From Cyclina sinensis (lineage: Eukaryota > Mollusca > Bivalvia > Venerida > Veneridae), in NCBI GenBank assembly GCA_012932295.1, contig JAAONU010000002.1, positions 34,001,485 through 34,065,484 on the forward strand: DNA of 64,000 nucleotides, in the 5' to 3' direction. The notes under the pieces were generated by a model. It had not been told where the DNA came from and searched no databases. It worked only from the letters and a program-made list of their open reading frames with translations. The position numbers and the translations under genes were made by a program. Of the stretch, positions 24,701-39,700 are shown piece by piece; position 1 is the first letter of the stretch; every line of letters begins with the position of its first letter.

Positions 24701-27700
24701 GTTTAGTGTATAGCTATCTATTTAACACTGATTGAGGAACCAGTTCCTGCAACTTATGTAATTCCAGCTTGATGACAGCCTCCTTTTCCAGTACAGTACT
24801 GGCACCTGTGTGTGGAATATTGAAAGTCACTGCAGACTTTCATTCCTGCTGGGGTTGGAAGTTCAGTACTCTACCCCATGACCACAGTAAGCGTTCCTAG
24901 TGTCTGGTGTATATTCAATAAGTATTTGGATAAGCTGACATCTATAACAAATTTCCTCCAAGTTTTGGAGAATATAATATTTGTGAGAATCTACTTTCAG
25001 TAATTAATCAAGAAAATAACTCACTTAAAATCTCCTTTGTCAGTGGTAAGGGTTGTAACTGGCTCCACTCGGTCACTGCTGTCATGCACTGTGATCTTGA
25101 CCTCAGCTAGAGCTGGGTACACATGACCTATGATAAACAAACCCTTCTCCCCACTGAATTTGATCATTTCACCAGGACATGCATCTGCAAGTGATAAAAA
25201 AATATTGTGAACTTTGACCTTAACTTCATCAAGAGGCTAAAGATGAATAGCAGAAGAAGGGTATGTTCTAGGCTAATCTTTAAATTCTTGCAGTATTAAC
25301 AGTTGCTATGGGAGACAGGTGAATGAAATACAGTCGAGGCTGGATCAAACCAGCTGCAATGTAAGGAAATTAGTGTAATATGAAAACATTCAACAAACTC
25401 TTCAGTACTTCATGTTATGAAAGAAAGATGCATTACAATGAAGAAATGTTATCCTATGAAAAGATGACCAGATCTGTTGTGGATTTAAAAAAAGCATTTT
25501 GATTGTATTGACATTTCCAGCAGAAAAGTTCTCACACACAAGAAATAACCATTTGAATAACCAGAAGATTTTCTTTTACTGATATTTCATTTGATCTGTG
25601 TTTTAAAGGCCTCTAGTAATCCAGTCACTAAGAAATTTCAATACCTCCAGATACAGTGATGTCCATGGTGGGTGGGGTATACAACATTTCTGAACTCTTA
25701 ACTGTCACCATCAATCTCTCTCCAGATCTGTAATGGCAACAAATCAGTTTTACTGTATTACCTCTTATATACTGACTTTCAAAAGATAAAGCTCTAAAAA
25801 GAACTGGCAGTACAAACAATGTCAAATGAATAAGTGTTTTAAGGAGAAGAAACTTATTAGGACCACAGAGCAGTTTATAAGTAAGCTCCATAACTCATTC
25901 TTTGTTTCTCCTACGTATGAAAGAGGTCTATAAAAAAGGAAAAAAGTTAAGAATGCTTGCAGTAAAAATCAATTGGGTGTTTGTAAACTTAACATGTCAT
26001 TACAAAAGAATGGAACTTCTATTTTAGAAAAAAGGCTAGGAACTGAACAGTAAGATTGGCACTGTAATGAAATTTCCACTACAACACAGATCTGCTACTT
26101 AGCTCTCTTAACTACACTGCCACATTTATACTTATTTCATTTTAACATGCCTCACATAGAAATTGTCAAATGTACTTTTAACTCTTGCTTGCTTTAAAAA
26201 ATACCTTGTCCAGTGTGAGAATCTATACACCTGGGGTCCTGTTACTGTCTGCTTAGAACCATTTGCTTGGGTGGAGATATTCAAAGTGAGGGGACCCAAG
26301 GTTAGAGTAGACTGGTCCAGAGATGATTTGATTGTTACCATGACATCATTGACTGGTTGCTCTGTTTTCACAACTCCATACACCAGATGTGACACAGCAG
26401 TAAGTGTCAGAGTTTCAGGGTTTGATCTAAAACCATCAGAAGACAAATATAACAACAAAAAAAAAAAGACACCATAAAAAAGCTTAAATCCCCTTCTATT
26501 ACATGTATTTTATTATGCATATTCAGGCTTCTGAAGGACTATGATTAAATTTCTACAAAACCAATGTTCTTCTATTAAGGACCATTCCAGCAAAACATCT
26601 AATATCCCACCCCAGGAAGACACTTTCAAAATAGACCAGAAAAATACTCCCTAATATAAAAAGACCACCCAAACAGTATTTTTTTTATTTGCCTTCCAGA
26701 GGTGGGATAAATGTTTTACTGGGATGGTCCTATGTTTTGTTAATACATGTACATTTCGAAGCAAAACTAATGGTATAAATTTTGTAATGTAATTCTTAAG
26801 ACAGATTCTTAGAACACTTAATCTTGTAAAATAAGTAAATCACTAATAACAATGGACTTATTTCACAAGCAAATCCAAACAAGCAGAATCTAGTCCTGTT
26901 ACATGCTTTCAGTAACTTGTACAATGTGTAGACTAAAATGTCACATGTGTAGACTTTGTCACATGTGTATAATTATGAGCCATGTGTATAGACTATAATA
27001 ACATTTCAGTGGATAAACATCATGTCTTTAAACTTACGTGTCATATGTGTAGACATCTTTCTCAAACTTGTGGCAGGAATCTGGTGTCAGTTTGTATATA
27101 CCTGGTTGAGCCAGACAGAATCTGTTCTTGCCTTTATTCAATTCAAATGAGCCAACACTGCCTTCTTTCTTCTCTTGTGCAAAATGCTAGTAGAAAATAA
27201 TTATAATAATAATAATACATTTAATCATTTATACCTACACATACAAAATGTTGACTTCCTCTGATCAACTTCTTACAATGAAAGCAAAAAGCGACTATAC
27301 TGTATTAAATAAATAAGCTGAAAGAACACATTCATCTCATAACTTGAAAACTTACTGACAACTTTGGAGATGATATGCCTACAAATATCTATGTAAGCAA
27401 GTAACACAAATAACTAACACAGTTTAAAACAATGTTCTTAACCATAGATACTTTCATGCTGAAAAGAACATGATACACAGTCATATATGACTCTCAACCA
27501 AGTATCAGAGAAAGTATTACCTCAAAAAATGATCACAACATTAATAACATAAAGAAAGGCAGAACTGTATTTCCTCAGTATGCATTTCGAAACACAGTAA
27601 TTTGGATCAAAATTTGTGAAAAATCTAGGGATGATTAGTGGTAAAGTAGTTATGCACAAGACTTGCAATCCAGGGACTTAATCACATGCTGCATCACTAA

Positions 27701-30700
27701 AACTACCAACTGTCTTTGGCATGAGATGTTATACCAAGATCCAATATATCAGGGCTATACACAGAACATATAAAAGAACTAGAAGTGTCTCCCAAATTGG
27801 ATGCTTTCTGTATCTTGCCGTATCCCCAACAACCTTAAATTACTAAACTCTTCAGGTGACAGTGGTCAAAGTACCAATGGCAAATAAAACAGAAACAGAC
27901 AGACACTATCAACTATACTTTAACAGACTTACCAGTGTTATAGGGTGTGAAATTGTACACTTAAGAATGTATCCTGTTTGCATAAACTGTAGGTTATTAA
28001 CATTTGAGTTGCCTACTTCAAATTCTACCGTCTTTTCTTTCCAACATAAACTGTCTCGCATTATAGTTGCTATAAAAATACAAAACAGTAATATTTCACA
28101 TCAGTGACATTTGAGCATAACTATATTTCAAGACAAATACCAAACATGCTATCTTCACTTTTTTTTTTTTTTGGTTTCAAACACGATCTACTATAAGTGA
28201 AAATTAAATTAACAGTGGACATAAGTTTGAAACAATAAATTTTTTGAGTTTTAAGTTCTATATTGCAAAATAAACATGAATCAAGCTTGTGAATATTTCA
28301 TCAACAGTTTTACAATACATTACATTTAATATACTGTTGTAAAGTCAACAAGATCAAATAATTCTATACTTTTCTTTACATTTTCCGCCTACTTTTTTCA
28401 AAGTAATTATATTTACATAATAACTATCCAATATACTTACCTTTGTATTTACCAGGAAGAACATTTTCAAAGGTAAAGGTTGCGGTATTCTGGGAGGTCA
28501 AGGTCTGAAATATACCATTTTACAAGGTGAGCATAAATTATCTTTTCAACATAACTTTTAAACAGTTAAATTTACAGCAATGAAGCCAAGCTGTACTGTA
28601 AAATTTCTCCATGTCAGGGCTACTTGTTTATATATAATGCCCAAAGAATACAACACACTGCCTTCCAAGCTTGTTTTATACTGCTATTATCACTTAAATT
28701 ACATGTTTAAGTGCCAAACCCGAACACCACTTCTGAAAAGTTTTTTAAATGCCATGTACTGACATTCGTTAAAATGACACCACAAGCCATGATCAGAATA
28801 TGACACCCAAAGCCCTGATCAGGCTCTATTTAGATTCCTGCTGGTATAAAAAATTAATATGGCAGGTTTTATATATCTTAATTTCAGCTGTTTAATAGTA
28901 AAAATCTATATCTTTTTAATGTTATACAACCTATTAATGTTATCGTTTAACATTGCGTTGTATTCAGGTAATATCATTTTGGCATAAGAAAACATTGTCT
29001 TTAAAAACTGTTGCCATGGTAATAGTCATCAAGAATTTATACAAAAAACAGGCATTTTTAAGAAGGACAATATCCTGGCTATCTTTATGTAATTAAGCTT
29101 TGCATTTGAAATGGACAAGAAATTTGCTATTTTTTACAGATTATCAATAAAAATTTTATCAATAGTATGTCAACAAATGTCAAAGTGCCCTTTTTCCTGT
29201 GTGGTCTGTCATATGGCTTTCTTTCTTAAATATAAAACTTGAGATTAACATACTCGCTTGGTTTGGTTTGGTTTTATTGGGGTTTAACACCAGTTAAAGT
29301 CAGCTAAGGTCAGTTCACCTTACCAGTGTTCCTGGGTATCCAACCAGTTTACAAACCAAATTTCACTGCAAGTGACTGACTACTTTCTCACTTGCTTCAG
29401 AGGTGAAGGACAAATGACCTATAGACACACTGTCTGAGATCAATTATCATGGAGACATTTTGCCGGTCCTGATGGGGATCGAACCAGGATCGAATCGTCA
29501 AGATTGACAATCTGATGCTCAACAACTTGCAAAATATCTCATAGGTATTATACCTGAACTATTTGCTTATCTGTTCTTCCAACAGCATCCAGGGATACTT
29601 CCATTGGCCCGCATTTCTCCATACAAGTCACTGTACCTGTGACCTTTGCTCTGAACTGTGAGAATGTGATGTCCAGTACTGGTTTGTCGGTTACTGTTAC
29701 TAACTGTTCAACAGGTGCTATTGTCAAACCTGCCTTAGTTTCTGTGTCAGACAAGTGAACCTAGGAAATAAAGAGAACATTTTTTAACTGAACAAACATG
29801 GCCATATGATGACACTCAAAAATTTAGCATCATCAGTAAGAAGTTTGCCTGAGAAGCACTGGTTCCATTTAGTGTGAAGCAAAAACAAAACAGAAGGCGC
29901 ATGATTCATACATATTTTGTCTGAAAATCGTATCTCACTACCTCAGTGGATACTATAAAAAATCCTCCTTTAAGCATAAACAAGATCATCTGAACGTGTG
30001 GTGTACTATCCAGGGATTTAGTAATCCTATCAAATTTTGACCATATTCTCTTTCAATCAATGAACAAAGAAATTCTTTTATTAACACTGATTAAAATCCA
30101 ATTAAAAAGGACAACAAAATAAAAATTTGGCAATGAAGTTACTGACAAAACCAACAAGTCTGATAAAATTCCTACCGGGTACTTACTCTAACAACATATT
30201 TTCCAGGTTTTACATCAGTACAAAATTTTCCATCTTCAGTTGTTTCCTTGGAAACAGCAGCTGACCCTTTGCCCTCTGGGAATATAATCATCTTTCTCTT
30301 TGTTACTTGCTGGGAAAGACTTTCTGGAAACTTATCTATAGTTACCCGACCACAAATGTTAAAGCTGCAATAAATAAAGGCATATTACTAAGTTGAATTA
30401 TTTATCAAACTTGCACTTATGTTTCAGTTGGTTGACATGGATCCTAAAGGATCCAAAAACATGCATAAAAGTCTGTTGGTTGAGTCTTAGCTAGAGGAAC
30501 AATTATCATAACATCAACACAAAAGGCTTGTTTTAAGAATAAGAGAAAAATTGTGTGACTTTTTCTACAAGAATTTACACTTTTTCCCGCATGGTCCATA
30601 TAGACTTTGAAAGGATTAGTCAAGGTGTACAAAGGTTGAGTATCAGACTTTAAACACACCAGTTTTGAATCCTGAAGACTGAATTTGACCACAACTAGCA

Positions 30701-33700
30701 CATCTTTTCGTGTGGTGAAAATGGTCCAGCAAATATTCATAGTGAGTTCATATCCCATGTTTCAAGAACCTTTTCTACAATTAGTGTAGATGCATGATGC
30801 TTAAAATTAAAACCTTCGAACATAATCCTCAAAAAAAAATGTATTAACATACCTGGAAGGCACAAGATCAGGTAACTGTGGTGTGTTTGGAGTGATCTTT
30901 ATCTCTTGTTCCCCAAAGAAGATATTGTTTGCTCTAGCCTGTAGTGTGTACATGTTAGTCTTCATATTCTCTAGGTGATATATGCCATCAGGTCCAGTGG
31001 TTGTCACTGGCTGACCATTGAGCAATACCTCTGCCTTTGCTATACCTGATCCCTGCATGTGTACAAACAAACATAGAATGGGCCTTCACTTAAAGTCTGA
31101 TCAATTCTGAATGTCAACTAGAACTGTGTCCATAGGACACGGATGCCCCCACTATGCATAAGTGCTCATAAACAAGAGCATGTATATCCTGTATGTAAGA
31201 TTTTTTCTGTACATATACCTAAAATGATCTACAGGTAACCTTATGTACATGTTAAATTAAATTACAACTGTAAAATTTATATGTTCAATTATTTATATGG
31301 TATATAGTGAAAAAATCAACAAAGGGCCATAATTCTGTTAAATATGGTCACAGCAAAAATTCCTTCCTTTACTACCATCTACACATTAAAGCTGTTCATC
31401 CCTGGAAGTTTAAGCAAAATCTGCCATCCGGTTTAAGAGGAGTTGCGTTCACAAAATTTCTATATGGTATATAGTGAAAAAATCAACAAAGGACCATAAT
31501 TCTGTTAAATTTGGTCGCAGCAAAAATTCCTTCCTTTACTTCCATCTACACATTAAGGTTGTTCATTCCTGGAAGTTTAAGCAAAATCTGCCATCCGGTT
31601 TAAGAGGAGTTGCGTTCACAAAATTTCTATATGGTATATAGTGAAAAAATCAACAAAGGGCCATAATTCTGTTAAATTTGGTCACAGCAAAAATTCCTTC
31701 CTTTACTACCATCTACACATTAAGGTTGTTCATCCCTGGAAGTTTAAGCAAAATCTGCCATCCGGTTTAAGAGGAGTTGCGTTCACAAAATTTCTAGTGA
31801 AAAAATCAACAAAGGGCAATAATTCTATTAAATTTGGTCGCAGCGAAAATTCCTTCCTTTACTACCATCTACACATTATGGTTGTTCATCCCTGGAAGTT
31901 TAAGCAATATCTGCCATCCGGTTTAAGAGGAGTTGCGTTCACAAGATTTCGGGACGTACGGACAGACGTATGGACGGACGGACGTACGGACGGACAAGTG
32001 CAATGCTATATGCACCCCACTTTGTGGGAGCAAAAAAATGCAAAATATCTACTCAGCATAGTAAAATTTGGTACTGTAAATAACTTATAGATGCTGATTT
32101 TTTTTTTCTAATTATTTAGAATACAAAAATTCCCTGCAGTAATACAATGCTAATAAGTCATCTGCATTATTGAGAACAATAAATGATAATCCAATGAAAT
32201 GTTGCTAGTCTAAACTACTGAAAATCTGATTAGAGGTCAATTGAAGACCTCATTTTCATTATCTTTCTTCTAAAGTGGTAATTACTAATTAGGTTTGTTG
32301 GACTGTTTTTGAGAACATTACTGCTATGAAATACAGTGAACAACAAATTTTTATATTTGTAAATAGTTAATTTTCACAGTAATACTTAGTCTGCACAAAC
32401 ATTCATTACACTAGTATTCTTTAAAAATTCATCCATACAGAAAAATCTAACATTGCACACCTTGACTGAGTCCAGCACTCGCCCACTAACTGAGAAACCA
32501 TCAACTTGAAATATTGTCTGAAAATAAAAACTTTGACATATATTTCTATACATCAGTCTACTGATGAAAAGTTCAGGATGACACATCGAGAAATTTGACT
32601 TAAAAGGATTCAGTGTCTCTGCAGCCAATGTGAAATGTTTCACATAAAACAACATGGAGAGTCACTATCCACAGAAACTGCTACCTTAGAATTTAAGGAC
32701 ACATTTATACAACAAGCAGTGTACCCCAGCATGCCTTTTCACACCTACTTAATCACCTTTCTGGGTACATACAATATTGCTATTGTTACTGATTTCTCTG
32801 TTTTTTTTACTATATAAAATCATGTTACTGATTTGTCGTGTTACCGATTTGTTGGTAAATCCTAGAAAACATAAGTAAAATAAGTACATCAAGATGGTCC
32901 ATTAAAAAAAACAACTACCTATAAAACTAGCTAACTGAAAGATCAACAATAACAAGAAGACATACCTGGCATAGTGAGGATCATCCCAGTAGTGAGGATC
33001 ATCCCAGTAAAACATTTATCCCACCCAAGGAAAGCCAAATTTTAAAGAAATTCTGTTTTGAGGTTGTCTTTTTATAAAAGCATGTCATTTCACGTCAAAT
33101 TAACTTTTAAAGGAGGTTGGTCAATTTTTCAAGTTTACTTTTTGGGGTAGAATATACATTTTACTGAAATGTTCATTAGTACATTAAACTGACTGACTAG
33201 GAGTATTTACCTCAAGATTCACAGGTCCATGGGCAACACTGAATGGCAGTTTCTCTGGCTTCACATCAAATGTTATATGCTCTCCTTTGTAAAAAGGAAT
33301 CTGAAACAGACATGGTGGTTTACAGATCTCTCTTAAACCATAATATCAGTACAGCAAAAGCAAAAAACAACAACATCTATACAGCATCAACATAGTTCAT
33401 TGATAGTTCTGAAAGTAGGTAATCACTTCATGTTTAGGAATATGACAATTTTTTTAATCATTTAAAGTCCCCTTATTTTAAAGAGGAAACCAATGTTGTA
33501 GTGGAGAATAGTATTGAAAAATAAATCCAAGTAATTCTTCTAAATAAAAACAGATTTTTAAAAGGCTTTTTATGTGGTAGGAAGTTTTCAAGTATTTGAG
33601 ACAAACTTCAACAAATTAAGCTTTTCAAGAGCTTTTTTTACTGCAATAATTTATGCATCAATTTTGAAAATGAATATGCATATACAACAGACAGACATAT

Positions 33701-36700
33701 CAAAATATCTTCAAAAAGATGAACAAATGAAATTGCTTTACCAGAAAATACTCCCCTGTAACCAGACAAGAGAAAGTGAATTTTCCACTGTTGTCTGAGC
33801 TGACATGACATAACGGCTCCAACTTCTCTGTCTTTTCTATACCTGCTAAAGCTGTCTTGTCACACTCCAACACATCCTGTCATGATAAGATAAATTATAC
33901 AATTACTTATAACAATTACATAATCAATTCAGTTGGCATATGACACCATTAGACTTCTGTTCATAGTATAACACTTTGGAGATCATTTCAGAACTAAAGT
34001 TTTCAAGTTCTAAAAACATCCCTATCAAAATACAATCAATTTTAAAACAAAACAGAGCAGATTACAATGAAATGAAATCATAGTGTACTGTAAAAAACAC
34101 TCACCAGTTCCTTCAATACTTTTGACAGAAGAGAAAGATACAAAAAAAATGAAAAAGGCTATATATCTGGTTTCCCATTCTTTAATGTGGGCCCAAACAT
34201 AGGAAAATATAAGTGGTTTGTATTTTCATCAAATTACATGATATTTAACAACCTCTAGAACTGTTTAAAGGTCGAGCGACTTTTAACAGGATAAGGCTTA
34301 CCTTCTGACTAACTGTAGAGGAATACAGTATGAAGTTCACTCCCCTGATTGGTTCTCCTTCACTAAATACCCTCCCCTGAAATTGGATTAATATCACTGT
34401 GTACGAAAAACTTCTTAAAGCAGACACTGAATATCATGAGCTGGAATATCAGAGTCAACTAATTTAGAAATGTTTGGTGAACTGAGACCTGGAACAGTCC
34501 ATTTTATGATCTACATGTACATATATCTTTCCAAATATAAAGCTGTTTTCCGTATTTGGCCTCATACACATACATCACAACTTAATCAATTTGTGAATGT
34601 TTAGTTATGAGAAGATTTAAACTATCATCAACTAAACAAAATATTCTGACTACTTTTTTCTTGTACTATACACATGGACCTAAGTCATGCATATGCTGGT
34701 AGTCAAAAAGTCATAGTACAAAGGACTAGTGTCAATTGTTCTTACAACACAAATCTGTAACTAATGGAAATAAATACTCACCGACACAGCATAGCCTGCA
34801 ATAACCAAACTACTGCCTGCATCAGCATTGTCTGATGTTACCTCTATACTGACCTCAGACTGAAAAGTAAAACATAATTACTGAGATACTGTTTCACTTC
34901 TCATAAACACTTACCCAATCACATATTCATTAAGGCTTGCAGGATATAAAGCAAAGTGTGTCATAAACATGAAAAAAAAACACATTTACTGTATTACAAA
35001 AGCATATCTGAATAAATCCTTTACTCAACCACTCAAGGTGTTTCATGAAAACAAAAATAACTTTTATCAATAGTGTAATAGCAATTTACAAGGATGTTGC
35101 ATCCCGCCCTTACTGCAAACTGGGCCTCTTTCTGCCTAGTTAATACTTAACATAAATGAAAAAGCAAGTCACATGTTGTAATAAGCATTTTACATTATTT
35201 CAAAATAAACTCTACAATCCTTACACTCATTTGCATGTTTTGTACACATATTTTAATGGAAGGACAATTATCATGTTTCAAAAGGGAAGGACAACTTCAC
35301 TGTGTTTCATAAGGGAAGGACAACTTCACAAGTTTAACGCCATTTAGTTCACCCCTTACAACTTGCCCTTTTGTAGAATAACTGTTTTATGTGCACAAGT
35401 TTACAACTGAAACAAAAGCTTTTACTCTTTACAAATTATGTCAAACTGCAGCAAACACAAATTAATTTGGTCCACTTCAAAAGCAGTCAATCATTTGATA
35501 CCGCCAAGTGCCATGAGGCACAAGCCTGTGTACTGAAGCATGCCAACCAAGTGGGTAAAAATGTTAGCAAAATTGATATTTGCTTGACAGAATATGGAGT
35601 ATATATATTAATGAAAGAGGGCAGCAGGTTGCATGGAAGTGCAATGGGGGCGGTGTTTTTAGAGGCAAAGGGCGGACTAAAAAAAGGGCCCTTTCATTCC
35701 ATGCCAGGATACTAACTACGTGCAATTTACCTTTTCAAATTTGAACTGATCTTGTGTAGCCTTTATGTCGTACTTCCCTGGCATAATCTTCTTAAACTGG
35801 TAACTGTAAACAGTGGATAAAGATGGGATATTAAAGCAAAGTTTCAGTACCACAGAGTGCATACAAGTGTATATATTCTGTATATATCATTTGAAAGGGG
35901 CAACTCACTTCAATATAAACTCTGAGATTAAGGAAGCTTTTTACAAGAAAAGGATAATGACAACAACAACCACACAATCATTTTTTTCTGAACTTTTCAC
36001 GTTGCAAACTACCTAAAAGAGTCACTCTGGTTACAATAGATACACCAGTTAGTTCGCAGCTGCAGACACTTAAATAAAGGCACACTTTTTATCTTCCGTT
36101 TTTAATTTTCAACGCTCATTACAACAAACTTTTGGCAACAGACTTGTCCAAAAACCAAACTTACATAAATGGTATTATTACTTCTAAATTCCAAATCATA
36201 TTTACTGTCAGGGATATTAAACTATACAAAACTGTTTCCATATATTAAATACAAACCTGCCGTCATCTGCAGTAGTCACTGTCTGTAAAATATCTTTTGA
36301 TCCTGATTTATACAATTTCACTTTAACACCTCCAGGACCAGACACCTGCCCTTTACTGATCACCTACAATATACATTGTATATATAAATTTACCTTTGAT
36401 TCAATCAGTTTTAATGTCTACCAATTAGGACACTCTTGTGTTTGTTTGTTTTTTTAATATTGAGAACAGACCTTTTCATGTCTCTTTTTTGGCTAAAAAA
36501 CCTCTTTTTGGAAAGGTACGATGTTTCATTTGTTTCAAAGCAATATTCGGACAAATGTAGCAAATTCTAATTAGTGAAGATCAATTAAATAATACTTCTA
36601 TGTGAAATTCACTCGTTTAGTAAAATTTTTGCACACGTCCTTTTTCAAGAATAAAACCAGAATTATTCTTGAAAAAGGACATGTGTCCGAAAATTTGAGT

Positions 36701-39700
36701 AAACGAGTAAATTTCACATAGAAGTATTACTAACTTCCCTTTTGGAAGGTTTTAAGCAATTGCATTTAAATAATACATAATTCTATCAACCAATGCGAAA
36801 TTATCTCCAGTATATATGAAACACTTTTTGTCAAAATTACATAACATGAACTGTGGAAACATTTTAAACACAGAAAAAACAACAACACTTGTATGATATT
36901 AACATATGTTCTATAATGAAATTTATGATAATCATTTAATAAAAACAGTATTTACTATTCAACTGAAAATATTTCAGGAACAATAAATGTTATTATTATT
37001 ATGTTAAAAACTGAGTTACTCTTTTTTAAATTTCAATACAATTTCATTAAATGAAAAAAATGTTTCCCAGTTATGAAAAGGATCAAGTCTAATGTCAGTT
37101 TACCTTGCCAACTAATGAGAATCCAGTGAACACAAAGTTGATATCTTCTCCAAGGCTACATTTGTCACTCTCTCCATCCACACGAAGTTCTACACTCTCT
37201 GGCTCTAAACAAACAATGAGGTTGTTGTATTACCAACATTATGTAAAACAACTTAATGCTAGTGAAAAAAGAAAATATATATTCTTGCAAGAGAAGAAAG
37301 CATTCACATATTCATTAAAGTCAAATTTCTTTATGCTTATAGACCTGCCTATAATAAATAAATATCTATCTTAAATAAATAAATTATGAAGAAATATATG
37401 GTGACATCCACAAGTAAACTGTAAAGCCATGGGAATGCAACTTACTTTTTCCTATACCAAATTGGAACTCCTTAAAAAGGTCAGGTATTCCACGAGTAGA
37501 CTGATTTATTTATTCCATATGACATTACTTGTAATCCAGTAACTTTTTTTCATGGTGAAAAATGTAACATGATGTACAACATACTGTGAAATCATTTTTG
37601 TTCGCGTAGGACGAATTTTCGCGTATTTCGCGCCAGGAACAATGCGCGAATTTAAGACCGTGCTTTTATTAAACTAATAAAACATTTACGTTATCCGAAT
37701 CTTGATCCTGTCCGAAATACCTTCATATATTTTTCCACACACATTTGACCATTAGTTGTTGTTTTTAGCCAATATAACGTGAATAATCGAATGTTTTGGC
37801 AAATTCTAAATATCTAGCAAAATTAAAATGAAACTTATTTTGTTTTCTTTTTAAGTATGTTTCGTTTGCATTTTCTTGAATTGCTGAACGCTTGTTTGAA
37901 GCGTTTACTAATAATTATTGTATCGTTGTCATAATTCGTTAATTGTTTTTTTAGCGTAATTGATTAGGGACCGGTTACAAAAGACCTGTCGGTATCGATC
38001 TTTTAATCTGTGCACACTTAACCTGTGTCAATCAACGTCAATTAACAGTTGGACCTGCCACTTTGTATATTCGAAAGCGGACCGCGGTAATTGTGACGTA
38101 TACACTCGTCGGTGGTGATCCAGCGTCATGCAGCTGTCGTCTGCTTTTTATGCTGATAAAAAAAAAAATTGAAGCTGAAATTGAAAATGCGCGAATTTAG
38201 GACCGCGCGAACGTACTCTTTTTGCCGTTTGCACGAAATTTCATCCCAGCGAATTTAAATGATTTCACAGTACTTCATTTTCATACCACAAAGCTTTGTT
38301 TTACATAAAGCTACAAATGACACAAAACCTTGATATTGAAAATAGATAAAGGTACATTGTAACATGGATAGAGAAACTGAAAATCTTACCAAATGTCCAT
38401 CCTTTTGGTGGTTCAACTTTGAGAATGAAGTCTCCCTTGTCATATAGGGGAATGAGGTAGTAGCCTGTATTTGGTGCACAATCAGTCTGATATTTTATAC
38501 TCCAGTGAGGGGTGTACAGCTTCACCTGCAATTTTATTCATCCTTTTGTTTATTTTTTTTAAAGTTTTTAAATGACTGCCTTCTGTCTCTCAAAGTTGTG
38601 AAAAAAATACAGCTACATTTTACTGGCTTATATTACTCTAGAAACATGTACAGGGTTGATGCTATCAGTCCCCCATGGTCGCATCCGATGTATAATGAGG
38701 GGTGACAAGCTTACCAGTGAAAATGCAGAGAGAGATCATCAGATGATGCATTTCACATAAATAATTAGCATTGGATATTATATACTGAAAAAGTGTGTAA
38801 GTCACACTTCAATGTAAAGAGGGTATTTGTTAGTAATTATTAAATCAAACCACAATTCACTACTTAATGAAACCATAAAAGAATCCAGTTAAAACAGAAA
38901 AAATGTTACAAAATTAAGACAGTTTTACTGATAACTGTCCATACATGATACTCTACTTCAAGCAGCATCAGACATGTAAACATAGATATATCATTTTAGT
39001 TGGTGAGATTTTTGCTGCGATCTGCCATTTCACAAAAGAACAAATGATGTCAATCAGCAGAGTTAGGACCAATTTGGTACATTCGAATTTTGAACCAAGT
39101 AATTAATTACAATGTTTGATTACCTTTACTGATTAAGTCATTTGATTATTTAACATTAAGTGTAGATTTTTTGGCAATGCAAGTAATTTAAACGGAAAAT
39201 GTTTTGATGACGATTGCATTGGAATATGATATTTGTTTACTTCCGGATTCAGCCATTTAGCTCTCCTAAAACATAAATGCAAATCATTGTTTAAATTCAC
39301 TCGGCAGCTTGTTTTCCTCTAAGTGAAAAATTACATGTTCCAGAATTAAAAAGAAAAAATTGCGATAAAACAATTTCGGCAGTAACAAATATTTGTACTC
39401 AATTTTCTAGTTGGATTTGTGACAATCTGAGTACTTGGATACTCGCAGCAGCCCTAATATCCAGACATTTGAAATTGTGTAGTCTTTTTAATATTATGCT
39501 GTGTACTAAATAATCATTATGTGCCTCTCATGAACAAACATAGTTATACACTATATCTATATATGTGATATTCTTTGTCTTAAACTCTCAGTGGTAGTTG
39601 GGGGAAATGTCTGACGAAGCATACCACTGCCTAAGAGTACCAGGATGAAGCATACCACTTTCCTGGACAAAACACACTGCATATGAATCATATAGTAAAT

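Noticed and set aside
24770..24900. Possible tRNA-like text on the minus strand (CATGGGGTAGAGTACTGAAC)
   Set aside because: No convincing B-box or SINE body; too weak to call.
31641..32090. 149-aa plus-strand ORF
   Set aside because: Reads through two 167-bp repeat units and a GGAC run; the repeated peptide is a by-product.
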